Notes under the pieces: model-generated | What the model saw: the letters and a program-made list of their open reading frames with translations, nothing else | What the model was told of the DNA's origin: nothing | Database searches by the model: none | Program-made: the position numbers and the translations under genes | Part shown: in pieces, positions 7,972-16,972 of the stretch | Position numbering within the stretch: position 1 is the stretch's first letter | Layout: each line of letters begins with the position of its first letter | NCBI RefSeq assembly: GCF_003938655.1 | Contig: NZ_RJJT01000022.1 | Location: 1-64,000 of the forward strand | Direction: 5' to 3' | Source of the DNA: Rhizobium pisi | Lineage (GTDB): Bacteria; Pseudomonadota; Alphaproteobacteria; Rhizobiales; Rhizobiaceae | Length of the DNA stretch: 64,000 bases

Positions 7972-9060
7972 TCAGTCGAGCTTCTTCTCGCGGAGGAATG
8001 TCGAGACCAGATCGGCGATCTCAACGTTGTTCAGGTCGGAGAACGGGAAGTGGGTGTTGCCGCGGATGCCGATCTCGGGAAGGTGCACGACGGTGACATC
8101 GCCGCCATGCCTGTTCACCGTGTCGCGCCACAAGCGCGCCATTGCCAGACGCACCCGCCAGCTGTCCTGCGCCGGCATCGGCGTCGGCTGGTCTGGAATG
8201 TTGTCGCCGTAATAGATGACAATCGGAATCTCAGTCAGCTTGATGAAGTCGTCCATCGGCACCGGCACGCCCTTCAGCGTATCGAACGCGCTCGGCATAT
8301 CGGCGGGGAGCTCGCCTGCCGGGAACACGAAGCTGCTGCCGGGCTCGAAGGCGACGATGGCTTTGACCTTGTCGCTCTTGATGGCGGTCAGCCAGCCGGG
8401 TCCGCCGCCCTGCGAGTGGGTGAAGAGGATGCCGGGGCCGATCTTTTCGAACAGCTTCGCCACCGCATTCGACACGACATCCATGTCGAACGGCCCGGTA
8501 TTCGGCGTCATCGCGCGAAAATACTGGTTCAGCGCTTCCGGATCATGGGAGAATTGCACGCCGTCGAAGTAGTTCGGCCTGATGCCGACGCGAAACTGGT
8601 TGAACCAGAGCTGCTCGTCCGCCGTCGGCTTCACTGTCGTCTCGGCCATGGTCCGACCAGCCCCGCCCCGGCGCGGCTGGTCAATGAGATAGGTGGAGAA
8701 GCCCCGACGGAGGAAGATGTTCTGGAAGCCTTCCCGGCCGTCGGGCGTCGTCTCCCAGGTCTTGGAGAATTGTCCGGCCCCGTGCCACATCACGATCGGG
8801 TACCGACGCGGGTTCACCGGCACCTGGTAAAAGGCAAAGGCGTGATCGCCGTGATAGGTCTGGCCTGCTGGATCAAGAGGTTTCAGCGGATCGAATGTGC
8901 CAGGCGCTGCCGTGCTGGTTCCCCCGACGGCAAAGCTGCCCTGCTCCTGGATGACCAATGGCTCCGGCTTTGCCGCATCGGCAGCCATCGCCAATGTCGC
9001 GGCAAGCTGCGCAGAGGCAAGCAGCAATGCGCCCAAGGTGTTGGACAATCCATATCGCAT
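7972..9060 (-). CDS. Exported alpha/beta hydrolase
   Basis: A 362-residue protein with an N-terminal signal peptide (cleavage near AMAADA, residue 26) and an alpha/beta-hydrolase fold. The oxyanion block IVMWHGAGQF is near residue 90 and the nucleophile elbow THSQGGG near residue 200. The likely catalytic His is in GNTHFPF near the C-terminus. The family includes esterases and lactonases; the substrate is unknown. It is the first gene of the run 9060-6241 and lies downstream of a palindromic LysR-type box at 9141-9155, so the LysR gene at 9199-10098 is its probable regulator. Confidence 0.85.
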   Translation of the reverse strand: MRYGLSNTLGALLLASAQLAATLAMAADAAKPEPLVIQEQGSFAVGGTSTAAPGTFDPLKPLDPAGQTYHGDHAFAFYQVPVNPRRYPIVMWHGAGQFSKTWETTPDGREGFQNIFLRRGFSTYLIDQPRRGGAGRTMAETTVKPTADEQLWFNQFRVGIRPNYFDGVQFSHDPEALNQYFRAMTPNTGPFDMDVVSNAVAKLFEKIGPGILFTHSQGGGPGWLTAIKSDKVKAIVAFEPGSSFVFPAGELPADMPSAFDTLKGVPVPMDDFIKLTEIPIVIYYGDNIPDQPTPMPAQDSWRVRLAMARLWRDTVNRHGGDVTVVHLPEIGIRGNTHFPFSDLNNVEIADLVSTFLREKKLD

Positions 9061-9140
9061 GTCGGCTTCCCGCTTCGTTTCGGATGAGAAGGTAGCGACA
9101 TCGCACCGTCAGGATTAGTCGGCTCAGACAGCTAGGCTCT

Positions 9141-9155
9141 ATTAGATCAGCTAAT
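9141..9155. promoter_or_regulatory. Candidate LysR box ATTAG-N5-CTAAT
   Basis: A perfect dyad with 5-bp arms (9141-9145 and 9151-9155) that satisfies the T-N11-A rule for LysR-family sites. It lies about 80 bp upstream of the hydrolase start on the minus strand. A near-identical box, ATTAG-N5-CTTAT, occurs at 10101-10115 by the LysR gene's own start. Confidence 0.55.
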
Positions 9156-9198
9156 TAATCACGACCTGTTGATAAGCCGTGATGGAATAAAATCGGCA

Positions 9199-10098
9199 TT
9201 ACTTTCCTCTGTAGCGGAGCGCATCGACGAACAGCGTGAACGCCGGAGACGCATGCCGCCTGTTCGGATAGTAGAGATGATATCCTGGGAAAGGCTGGCA
9301 CCAATCCTCGAGAACCCGAATCAACCGCCCGTCTTCGATGTAGGACTGAACCTGGTCCTCGGGCATGTAGGCCAGCCCGAGCCCGTTCAGCACAGCGTCG
9401 ATCCGCATGGCGATGTTGTTGAACACCGTCTGCCCCTCGACACGGACGCGCAATTCGCGGCCGTCCTTCTCGAATTCCCACGGATATATCGTCCCGTGCG
9501 TCGGCAGCCGCATATTGATGCAGTTGTGAGCCGTCAGATCCTGCGGGACATCGGGGCGCGGATGGTTCTCGAAGTAGGAGGGGGCGCCCACGACCGCCAT
9601 GCGCATCTCGGGACCGATCCGGACGGCGATCATGTCCTTCGCCAACTGCTCGCCGAGCCGGATGCCGGCGTCATAGCGCTCGGCGACGATATCGGTCAGG
9701 CCGTAGTCGACGATCACCTCGACGTTGATATCGGGATGATCTGGAAGAAAGCGCGCCAGCACAGGCGCGAGAATGGAAATCGCGGAGTGCTCGCCTGCCG
9801 TGATGCGAATGGTGCCGGCCGGCCGCTCGCGCATTTCGCTCAGCGCGGCGATCTCGAACTGGATTTCCTCGAATCTCGGTCCGACCCGTTCCAGCAGACG
9901 TTCTCCTGCCTGTGTCGCCGAGACGCTTCTGGTCGTGCGGGTCAAAAGCCGCAGCCCGAGCTTCTCTTCAAGCCCGCGCACCGTCTGGCTCAGCGCCGAT
10001 TGCGACACGCCGAGCTTGGCAGCCGCCTTGGTGAAGCTCCGTTCCCTCGCGACTGTGAGAAAGGCGACGATCTCATTGAAGTTGTTGTCCTGGGGCAT
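9199..10098 (-). CDS. LysR-family transcriptional regulator
   Basis: A 299-residue LysR regulator. The winged HTH is at about residues 8-66 (AVARERSFTKAAAKLGVSQS-type block, then LEEKLGLRLLTRTTR) and the effector domain covers 90-295. The C-terminal PNRRHASPAF block is typical of the subgroup controlling short-chain metabolism and oxidoreductase genes. It is divergent from the aldo/keto reductase gene and upstream of the periplasmic hydrolase operon. Matching candidate operators lie on both sides, so it may control both and itself. Confidence 0.92.
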   Translation of the reverse strand: MPQDNNFNEIVAFLTVARERSFTKAAAKLGVSQSALSQTVRGLEEKLGLRLLTRTTRSVSATQAGERLLERVGPRFEEIQFEIAALSEMRERPAGTIRITAGEHSAISILAPVLARFLPDHPDINVEVIVDYGLTDIVAERYDAGIRLGEQLAKDMIAVRIGPEMRMAVVGAPSYFENHPRPDVPQDLTAHNCINMRLPTHGTIYPWEFEKDGRELRVRVEGQTVFNNIAMRIDAVLNGLGLAYMPEDQVQSYIEDGRLIRVLEDWCQPFPGYHLYYPNRRHASPAFTLFVDALRYRGK

Positions 10099-10100
10099 TC

Positions 10101-10115
10101 ATTAGTTCGCCTTAT
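10101..10115. promoter_or_regulatory. Candidate LysR box ATTAG-N5-CTTAT
   Basis: Imperfect dyad immediately upstream of the LysR start codon, in the gap shared with the aldo/keto reductase gene. It differs by one base from the box at 9141-9155, which supports both being sites of the same regulator. Confidence 0.5.
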
Positions 10116-10246
10116 AGGTCCATGCGCATTACAGCATCTAATCGAAAGCTGACACGAGGACTAAGTTCACGTCAACTCGACCGGTCGGCAATCCTGAGCC
10201 CGCGCCTTCCCCTCGAGCCCACACAAAGCCACGAACGGACACGACC

Positions 10247-11236
10247 ATGAAAATACGCAATATCGGCGATCTCGAAGTCTCCGCACTCGGCCTCGGCTGC
10301 ATGAGCATGAGCTCAGCTTACGGCCCGCCCGCCGACGAAGGCGACATGATCAGGTTGATGCGCACCGCCCATCAACAGGGCGTGACCCTGTTCGACACGG
10401 CCGAAGCCTATGGCCCTTTCGTCAATGAGGAGCTTGTCGGCAAGGCGCTCGCGCCGATCCGCGACCAGGTGGTGATCGCCACCAAATTCGGCTTCGATAT
10501 CGACCAGAAAACCGGTGAACGCCGTGGCGGCACGAACAGCCGCCCCGAGCACGTCAAAGCAGTCGCCGATGCCTGTCTGCGCCGCCTGAATACGGATCGT
10601 ATCGACCTGTTCTACCAGCACCGCGTCGATCCCGACGTGCCGATCGAAGATGTGGCCGGCGCCGTCAAGGACTTGATCGCAGCCGGCAAGGTCAGACATT
10701 TCGGCCTTTCCGAAGCCGGCGTCCAGACGATCCGCCGCGCCCATGCGGTGCAGAAGGTGACTGCCGTCCAGAGCGAATATTCGCTCTTCTGGCGCGGCCC
10801 CGAGGAAGAACTGCTACCCGCCCTTCAGGAACTCGGCATCGGTTTCGTGCCCTTCAGCCCGCTCGGCGCCGGCTTCCTCACAGGCAAGATCGACGAGAAC
10901 ACCAAGTTCGATCCGAGCGATTTCCGCAACAGCGTCCCGCGCTTCTCACCAGAAGCGCGCAAGGCCAATCTTGGGCTCGTCGACCTGATCCGCCGGATCG
11001 GCGACCGGAAGGGCGCAACACCCGCACAGATCGCCCTCTCGTGGCTGCTCGCCCAAAAACCATGGATCGTCCCGATCCCGGGAACGACGAAGCAGCACCG
11101 GCTGGAAGAGAACCTCGGGGCTGTGGACATCAACCTTCTGCCCGACGACCTCGCCGAAATCGACGCCGCCCTCGCAGGTATCGAGGTTCAAGGCGAACGG
11201 CTTCCCGAGGCAGCGCTGAAGATGACCGGCCGCTGA
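10247..11236 (+). CDS. Aldo/keto reductase
   Basis: A 329-residue NADPH-dependent aldo/keto reductase (cytosolic TIM barrel) that reduces aldehydes or ketones. The catalytic tetrad can be read: Asp and Tyr in DTAEAYG, Lys in IATKFGF, and His in FYQHRVD. The C-terminal cofactor block PIPGTTKQHRLEEN is present. The length is normal for the family. It is divergently arranged with a LysR regulator, a common rhizobial layout. It ends in a RIME-like element. Confidence 0.93.
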   Translation: MKIRNIGDLEVSALGLGCMSMSSAYGPPADEGDMIRLMRTAHQQGVTLFDTAEAYGPFVNEELVGKALAPIRDQVVIATKFGFDIDQKTGERRGGTNSRPEHVKAVADACLRRLNTDRIDLFYQHRVDPDVPIEDVAGAVKDLIAAGKVRHFGLSEAGVQTIRRAHAVQKVTAVQSEYSLFWRGPEEELLPALQELGIGFVPFSPLGAGFLTGKIDENTKFDPSDFRNSVPRFSPEARKANLGLVDLIRRIGDRKGATPAQIALSWLLAQKPWIVPIPGTTKQHRLEENLGAVDINLLPDDLAEIDAALAGIEVQGERLPEAALKMTGR

Positions 11237-11254
11237 GGCCTATCGCCGATATCG

Positions 11255-11340
11255 CCGCCCGGCCCTTCGCTTGGGCCCAGGGCGTTCGGCCCTGCGATCG
11301 ATTCACTGGATCGATCGCTCCCGCTTTGCGGGACCGGGCC
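11255..11340. repeat. RIME-like palindromic intergenic element, copy 2
   Basis: This fills the space between the convergent aldo/keto reductase and DUF1501 genes. It is the reverse-orientation copy of 6124-6240, sharing the CGATTCACTGGATCGAT dyad and the CTCCCGCTTTGCGGGA hairpin. The element stops within a base or two of the DUF1501 stop codon. Confidence 0.75.
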
Positions 11341-12513
11341 TCACCCTCTCAAAAACTGCGACCCCTTATCGAACCCCAGCCCCGGAAAGATCTTCCCCGT
11401 CAGGTCATCCACCCCGACATCGAACTGCCGGTAAAGCATCGCCGCCGCCACCTCGCGCACGTCAGCCGTCGGCATCAGGTCGCGGTCGTCGAGCAGCTGG
11501 CCGTCGCCGATGCCCGGCCAGCGGCCGAGGATGCGGCCACCGTTGATCGCGCCGCCCGATAGCAGCGCGCAGCCGCCGGTGCCGTGGTCGGTGCCGCCGG
11601 AGCCGTTCTGGCGGACAGTGCGGCCGAACTCGGTCATGGCAAGCACCACGGTCTTTGCCCAGATGTCCGGCCCGAGCGTCGTCTTCAGCGTGTTGATCGC
11701 CTGGGCGAGATCCTGCGCCGGTCGCTTGAACTGGCCGGCCTGGCCGATATGGGTATCCCAGCCTGATATCGAGAAGCTGGCGATGCGGTAGTCGCCCTTC
11801 AGCATATTGGCGGCAAGTGCGGCCACGTCGGCGGTCTTCTCGCCGCGCTGGCCATCCGGCTCGACCATCATCGCCGCACTGTCGGCCCGCGTCGCCTCGG
11901 CAAGTGCTGCGGCAAACGGCGGGTCGCCGGCATAGAGTCGCGCCAGGAACTGCATCTCGTCGCGCGCCGGCGCAAGATTGGAATCCGACGCCCAGACATC
12001 GACATTGTTCGGGCCGGACAGGATCAGCTCCGTCGAGGTATTGACGTCGATCGCCTTGCGCGCATCCGAGCGCGGAATGACGGCGAGCGCCCGATTCAGC
12101 CAGCCGGTCTTTTCCTCGGCGACGTGTTCACCGCCTGACTCCAGCATGTCCTGCCCGTCGAAATGGCTGCGCTGGTCGCGATAAGGCGTCGAGACCGCAT
12201 GCACGAAGGCGAGTTCCCTGCTCTTCCACAGCGGCATCAGATCGGCGGCAGCCGGATTGAGGCCGAAATGCCCGTCAAGATCGAGGAGCCCGGTCTCGGG
12301 CGTCAGCGCCAGCGTCGGCCTCAGCGCTGCAAAGCCGGCATCGCCATAGGGCTGCACCAGGTCGAGCCCATCCATCGCGCCGCGCAGCACGATGGTGACG
12401 AAGCGGTTGTCCCCCGGCATCGCCGCGAAGGTGACCGGTGTGAAGATGGGAGCGGCGGCAAGACAGCAGGCCGATGTCAGAAAGCCGCGGCGGGAAAGCG
12501 AGATCCGATTCAT
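11341..12513 (-). CDS. DUF1501 protein with Tat signal
   Basis: A 390-residue DUF1501 protein, related to the alkaline phosphatase/sulfatase fold. It opens with a twin-arginine signal (LSRRGFLTSACC) and so is exported folded. The motifs GAMDGLDLVQPYGD, DTHIGQAGQF and TEFGRTVRQNGSGGTDHG are characteristic of the family. DUF1501 proteins are regularly encoded beside DUF1800 proteins, as here. The biochemical role is unknown. The DUF1800 gene lies upstream on the same strand, separated by a strong hairpin region. Confidence 0.9.
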   Translation of the reverse strand: MNRISLSRRGFLTSACCLAAAPIFTPVTFAAMPGDNRFVTIVLRGAMDGLDLVQPYGDAGFAALRPTLALTPETGLLDLDGHFGLNPAAADLMPLWKSRELAFVHAVSTPYRDQRSHFDGQDMLESGGEHVAEEKTGWLNRALAVIPRSDARKAIDVNTSTELILSGPNNVDVWASDSNLAPARDEMQFLARLYAGDPPFAAALAEATRADSAAMMVEPDGQRGEKTADVAALAANMLKGDYRIASFSISGWDTHIGQAGQFKRPAQDLAQAINTLKTTLGPDIWAKTVVLAMTEFGRTVRQNGSGGTDHGTGGCALLSGGAINGGRILGRWPGIGDGQLLDDRDLMPTADVREVAAAMLYRQFDVGVDDLTGKIFPGLGFDKGSQFLRG

Positions 12514-12529
12514 GGGCGGAGCCTCCTAA

Positions 12530-12632
12530 GCAGGTTCCGGAAAAGTGTCCGACGGTTTTCCGGCGAGAACCTGCGACAAAACAAAGGAGCTAAGCAGACG
12601 AAGCGTTGGCTTGCCAACGAAAGTCTGCTTAG
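12530..12632. repeat. Two adjacent hairpins between DUF1800 and DUF1501 genes
   Basis: 12530-12574 is one dyad (GCAGGTTCCGG arm, ending GAACCTGC). 12590-12632 is a two-tier hairpin: outer stem CTAAGCAGAC / GTCTGCTTAG and inner stem CGTTGGC-TT-GCCAACG. The outer stem includes the DUF1800 stop codon. They may act as an attenuator or mRNA-stability element between the two genes. Confidence 0.65.
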
Positions 12633-14140
12633 CGGCGGTTGAATTCGGGCGATGCCAGCACCAGCGTCAGCCCGCTGATCTTGTTCGGCGCCTGCGACAC
12701 CACGCGGATCGTCTCGTCGCGGGCGGCATCGGCAAGCGTCGATTTCAGGAATTCGCGCGGATCCCAGTCCCGGCCGAACTGCGCCGAGGCCCGTCTTGCC
12801 CAGGCCAGTCGCTCGGCGAGCTGGCTGCCGGTGATCCAGGCGGAAAAGCCTTCCTCGAAGCCGGCCGGGCTCGGCGGCAGCCAGATCGGCTGGCCCATGC
12901 GCTTCAGCGCCCCCTGCCCCAGCGCCCGCGCCGTGCGGAAGGCCTTGAGGCGCTTGTCCCTCGCCTCGCCGGCGGGATCAGTCGTCATCGGCGATCCGGC
13001 CATGGCAGGCGTGTTCGCCGCCATGTCGCCATCGTCGGTGCCCTGCTGGTTGGCCGCCAGGAAGCTGCCGACGACGCCGTTGACCGGCCCCGTATTCAGC
13101 GCCCTGAGCCCGGCGACGACATAATCGAAAGGCTGGCGCGCTTTCGCGCCTTCGTCGCGCCAGGCGGCGGGATGGTCGAGCATTGCGGTATAGACTGATG
13201 TCAGGTCGCCATCAGTCTTCTTCCAGGCCGCGACCATGTCAGACACCATGCCCTCGTCGGGGTGGTCGGAGACGAAATGCACCGCAAGCTTGCGGCTGAT
13301 ATGCGCCGCCGTCTTCGGATGGGCCGCGAGATCGTCAAGCATGTCGAGATAATCGTTGCGCGAGCGCCTCTTGCCGCCATAGCTGACGCCGAGCACCTGA
13401 TGCGTGCCGGGCTCTGATATATTCGGGCGGAAGGCGATGTCCATCTCCTTGCGGTCGATGGTGAGCCCCGTCAGCACCATGGCCGCCGCCGTCACATCCG
13501 CCTGGGTGTAGCCGCTGCCGGCGCCGAGCGTGTGCAGCTCCAGCAGTTCACGGCCGAGATTTTCGTTCAGCCCCTTGTTGCGCTTCATGCCGCCGGCCGA
13601 ATCCGGCCCGAGCGAATCCGCCTGGTCGAGATAGATCAGCATGGCCGGATGGGCGGTGGCATTGCGCAGGAGATCGCCGAACTTGCCCGACAGGAACGGC
13701 CGGATCGCCTCGGCCTCGTAGAGCGGCACGATGAGCCGCATCGGCAGGCTCTTGTTGGCGCTGGTGGAGAAGTGATCGGTCCAGAAGGTCGAAAGCCGCT
13801 CGTAAAAGCCGTAGGGCGACAGCACCGCCTGCATCAGCCGCAGATTGGAATCGTGCTGGAATTGCTGCTGCGCCTGCCGCTGTATTCCCTTGCGGATCTC
13901 GCGGCGCACCGTATCGTCGGTCGCCGTCTTCGCGTCCTGGCGGACTTCCGTCAGCTGCGCCTGCAGGTTCAGAATCGCCCGGTGGCGCGTGTCGGGGCCG
14001 CCGAGGGGGAAGTCCGGCGTCGCCGCCACCCCCTTGCTGATCTGGCCGATCAGCTCATCCTTGCTTTGCGGCGGAGTCTCGCCCGGCCGAAAACCATAGC
14101 CGAACCGGATCGCCGCCATCGTCGGGAAAGACAGGCTCAT
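12629..14140 (-). CDS. DUF1800 domain protein
   Basis: A 503-residue DUF1800 protein. The motifs FWTDHFSTSANK, the NENLGRELLELHTLG block and LTGLTIDR are standard for the family. DUF1800 and DUF1501 genes form a conserved pair across bacteria; function is unknown, though an envelope role is often assumed. No obvious Tat or Sec signal is seen, unlike its partner. A hairpin overlaps its stop codon. Confidence 0.9.
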   Translation of the reverse strand: MSLSFPTMAAIRFGYGFRPGETPPQSKDELIGQISKGVAATPDFPLGGPDTRHRAILNLQAQLTEVRQDAKTATDDTVRREIRKGIQRQAQQQFQHDSNLRLMQAVLSPYGFYERLSTFWTDHFSTSANKSLPMRLIVPLYEAEAIRPFLSGKFGDLLRNATAHPAMLIYLDQADSLGPDSAGGMKRNKGLNENLGRELLELHTLGAGSGYTQADVTAAAMVLTGLTIDRKEMDIAFRPNISEPGTHQVLGVSYGGKRRSRNDYLDMLDDLAAHPKTAAHISRKLAVHFVSDHPDEGMVSDMVAAWKKTDGDLTSVYTAMLDHPAAWRDEGAKARQPFDYVVAGLRALNTGPVNGVVGSFLAANQQGTDDGDMAANTPAMAGSPMTTDPAGEARDKRLKAFRTARALGQGALKRMGQPIWLPPSPAGFEEGFSAWITGSQLAERLAWARRASAQFGRDWDPREFLKSTLADAARDETIRVVSQAPNKISGLTLVLASPEFNRR

Positions 14141-14261
14141 GGCAGATCACCTCATAGTCACCCAATGGTGAGAGGCTGACAGCCGATTGCGACCGCAATC
14201 TGTAGGAAATGCGGCAATATCTGGACATGGACGATTTGTAATCTATTGAAAAGGCTAAAGT

Positions 14262-14609
14262 TTACGCCCGGAAAATGAAGGATGCTCCGATTGCGATGAG
14301 CGCGAAGCCGATCGCGTGGTTCCAGGTCAGGTTCTCGCCGAGCCAGAAGATCGAGAAGCCGGAAAAGACGATCAGCGTGATCACCTCCTGCATCGTCTTC
14401 AACTGCGCCGTCGTATAAACAGCCGAGCCGATACGGTTGGCCGGCACCGCGAGGCAATATTCGAAGAAGGCGATGCCCCAGCTGACAATGATGGCGAGAA
14501 AGATCGCGCTGCTCTTATGCTTGAGATGCCCGTACCAGGCAAAAGTCATGAAGATGTTGGAAGCAAACAGCATGACGACGGGCCAGATGACGGCGGGAGA
14601 AAATAGCAT
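14262..14609 (-). CDS. DUF486 family small membrane protein
   Basis: A 115-residue protein with four predicted membrane helices and the DUF486 hallmarks FASNIFMTFAWYGHLK and SWGIAFFEYCLAVPANRIG. The fold resembles half a DMT transporter, so it may dimerise, but its substrate is unknown. It starts at ATG 14609. It is divergent from the RDD gene. Confidence 0.88.
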   Translation of the reverse strand: MLFSPAVIWPVVMLFASNIFMTFAWYGHLKHKSSAIFLAIIVSWGIAFFEYCLAVPANRIGSAVYTTAQLKTMQEVITLIVFSGFSIFWLGENLTWNHAIGFALIAIGASFIFRA

Positions 14610-14870
14610 GGAGTCACTCGGAGGCTGTGGAGGAAATCGTTGATCCGGCGAGACGCCGGCGGGGCCTATCTATCACGCCGCCGTTCGGCCGCAAGCCCCG
14701 AGGCTCGGACCGATCGTCTCAGGCCAGCGAGGCGATGTCGCAGGCGGCCCCAAAGCACTCGGGGAATGAGAACGCAAAAGCGCCTGTATCAATCCTGGCG
14801 AAATTTGCTACTTCATGTTGAAGGGACTCTACGCGCAGGACCTGACGGCATCGATATATTAGGGGAGCAT

Positions 14871-15704
14871 ATGGATTATACAGCTGAGATGCCGCAATCC
14901 GCTGCTTTGCCTTCCCGCTACTTCTGGCGACGGTTTGCAGCCCTTGTCGTCGACATTGTCATCTTTCAAGCCGCCATCCTCATAGTCGTCTACTCCTTCA
15001 CAACGACTCCTCCTCTGGACCTCCTTGTACACGGCTGGACATCCGTGCAGTGCACCGCGGCAATCCCCGATCAGCTTGCAAAGCGAATTGACGCTGGATG
15101 GCCGTTGAAAACCGGAGAAATTCGCGGCGCTGATATATGCGAGACAACACACTTTGGTTTGGGAAAGCAGAGATATCTGCGAACAGGCGTTGCCGGAGAC
15201 ACGGATGGCTTGTTGTGGTCCCCGGAACTGACCATCCCTCTTGACGCGGACAATAACCCTGTGACCAAAACCTTGCCTGCATATCGCAGCTTGCTATCCG
15301 GCATAGCCAACACCGCGCTGATGGCGCTGGCTTTCGCCGGATTTTCCGCGAATGGCCGCCGCACACTCGGAAAGGCGGTTTTCTTCCTGAGAGTCCAGTC
15401 GATCGATGGTGAAGGTCCCGACCTTGGCACCGCGTTTAAACGCGAAATCCTCAAATTCAGCCCGAACCTGCTTTTCAGCACCCTCGCTTTCGCAATCTCG
15501 CTGTTTCCGATCTATCCCACGGCAGACTTCGACGCATTGCTTGGCATGTTCCGCGACGGATACATACCTTCGAACGATGGAACGATTGGGTTTTACGTCG
15601 TCTGGACAGTTGCAGCCTTGGCTTGGTGGCTCGCGCCAATCATCGCGTGGCAGGGGCAGACATACTATGATCGCATCTGCGGCTGCGAAGTGGTGAGTGC
15701 CTAA
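14871..15704 (+). CDS. RDD family membrane protein
   Basis: A 277-residue protein with an RDD domain (YFWRRFAALVVDIVIF near residues 17-32) and further helices near 150-170, 195-220 and 245-270. A long non-membrane loop with two Cys lies after TM1. RDD proteins are often ion/proton exchangers or of unknown role. I place the start at ATG 14871, preceded by AGGGGA, and not at the upstream ATG of the longer ORF, whose extra residues look non-coding. Confidence 0.82.
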   Translation: MDYTAEMPQSAALPSRYFWRRFAALVVDIVIFQAAILIVVYSFTTTPPLDLLVHGWTSVQCTAAIPDQLAKRIDAGWPLKTGEIRGADICETTHFGLGKQRYLRTGVAGDTDGLLWSPELTIPLDADNNPVTKTLPAYRSLLSGIANTALMALAFAGFSANGRRTLGKAVFFLRVQSIDGEGPDLGTAFKREILKFSPNLLFSTLAFAISLFPIYPTADFDALLGMFRDGYIPSNDGTIGFYVVWTVAALAWWLAPIIAWQGQTYYDRICGCEVVSA

Positions 15705-15995
15705 CAATAAATCCGCAATTGCAGCCGCAGACAGCCGAAACAACGCCAGAGATCCCACCCTCGTTCCATCACGATCGGCTTGATCGGAGCGCCATGCGCA
15801 GCGGTTCAGGGCGTAGCATTCTCCAACGCCTTATCCTTTGGCGCAAACTCCTGCGGGGGCCATCAACCTCTCTTCCCTCATTCCTGTGCTCGTCACAGGA
15901 ATGAGGGAGACGAGGTGGCACTTTCCTGTGAAACCTTCCGTCAGCATACGAAGGACACGCAGTGACGCCGATCTCTGCATTCAGCTAATCTCGGC
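15705..15995. other. Gene-free spacer with strong hairpin
   Basis: No gene is seen. A perfect 14-bp stem with a 5-nt loop lies at 15875-15907 (arms CCCTCATTCCTGTG / CACAGGAATGAGGG) and may end the RDD transcript. The rest is featureless. Confidence 0.55.
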
Positions 15996-16060
15996 GCACC
16001 CGCCTCGCCCTTCGAGGCCCTGGCGGGGCACCTCAGGGTGAGGCTCTCTTGAGTGCCGGC
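15996..16060. repeat. Dispersed palindromic repeat, family A copy 1
   Basis: A GC-rich dyad with the core CTTCGAGGCCCTGGCGGGGC then ACCTCAGGGTGAGG. It is nearly identical to 21432-21497 and related to 21565-21614, 25194-25262, 42084-42140 and 50291-50345. It lies 3' of the methyltransferase gene. Confidence 0.75.
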
Positions 16061-16095
16061 AGCCTATTCGCTGCGGCCGCCCACACCCAATCCTC

Positions 16096-16896
16096 TCACG
16101 CCACCCTGCCCCGGCACGCCCAAGCCACTGACGCGAACGACCGCGGCCCATCCGGCTCTCCCGCCTCATAGGCAGCCCGAACGGCGGCATCGACCGCCTG
16201 TCGTTTGCCCGGCTCCAGCCCGCCGACATACTTGCCGAGCGGTCCCTCGCCGGCGGCGATCGGGCCCCAGTAGTCGTCGAAGGAAAGATAATCCATCCGG
16301 ATCAGGAGCGAGGTCTCCTCGACATCGGCAAGGCCCTGCGCAATGAAACTCTGCTTCATTTCCCCGGGCCGCGTCATCGGCTGGAAACAATATCGGCGGC
16401 GCAGCGGCAGCGCGTTTTCATCGAGCATGACGACCGTGTCCCACATCATCCGCATGCCCGACATGCCGCCGTAATGATCCCAGACGGCGGCGGCGACAAT
16501 CCCATCCGGACGCACGACCCGGGCCATCTCGGCCACCGCCTTGCCCGCCTCGGGCACGAAATGCAGCACGAGCAGCGACAGCGCCCTGTCGAAACGGTTG
16601 TCCTCGAAGGGAAGCGCACAGGCATCGGCCTGCTGGATCGTGATCCGCGGATCGGTATTGCGCCCTTTCGCCGCCTCGACGAAAACAGGCGAATAGTCGA
16701 TGGCGGCGATCTCCCGCAGGCCGGGCGTTTGCGCCAACGTGAATGCCAGGCTGCCGGTGCCGCAGCCGACATCGAGCACGCGATCCCCATCCGCCAGCCC
16801 CGCGAAATTGATCAGCATCGGCGCCAGCTTCCGGCTCCATCGGCCCATCAGCCGCTCGTAACCATCGGCACTTTCGACATTGAAACTCGACGGCAT
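16096..16896 (-). CDS. SAM-dependent methyltransferase
   Basis: A 266-residue class I methyltransferase. Motif I VLDVGCGTGSL is near residue 42, the acidic loop AIDYSPVFV follows, and post-motif blocks QQADACALPFED and ALSLLVLHFVPE identify the UbiE/methyltransf_11 type. The small-molecule substrate is unknown. I start it at ATG 16896 because GGGAGG is directly upstream; an in-frame ATG at 16929 lacks such a site. It is divergent from the higBA operon. Confidence 0.88.
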   Translation of the reverse strand: MPSSFNVESADGYERLMGRWSRKLAPMLINFAGLADGDRVLDVGCGTGSLAFTLAQTPGLREIAAIDYSPVFVEAAKGRNTDPRITIQQADACALPFEDNRFDRALSLLVLHFVPEAGKAVAEMARVVRPDGIVAAAVWDHYGGMSGMRMMWDTVVMLDENALPLRRRYCFQPMTRPGEMKQSFIAQGLADVEETSLLIRMDYLSFDDYWGPIAAGEGPLGKYVGGLEPGKRQAVDAAVRAAYEAGEPDGPRSFASVAWACRGRVA

Positions 16897-16972
16897 GAAA
16901 GCCTCCCTCCCAGGACGATGATCCGTCATTATGACCCCGTGTCCAGGCGCCGCAAGCGATAGTTGTCACGCC

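Noticed and set aside
14640..14870. N-terminal extension of the RDD protein
   Set aside because: Arg-rich non-membrane residues with no similarity; ATG 14871 follows AGGGGA.
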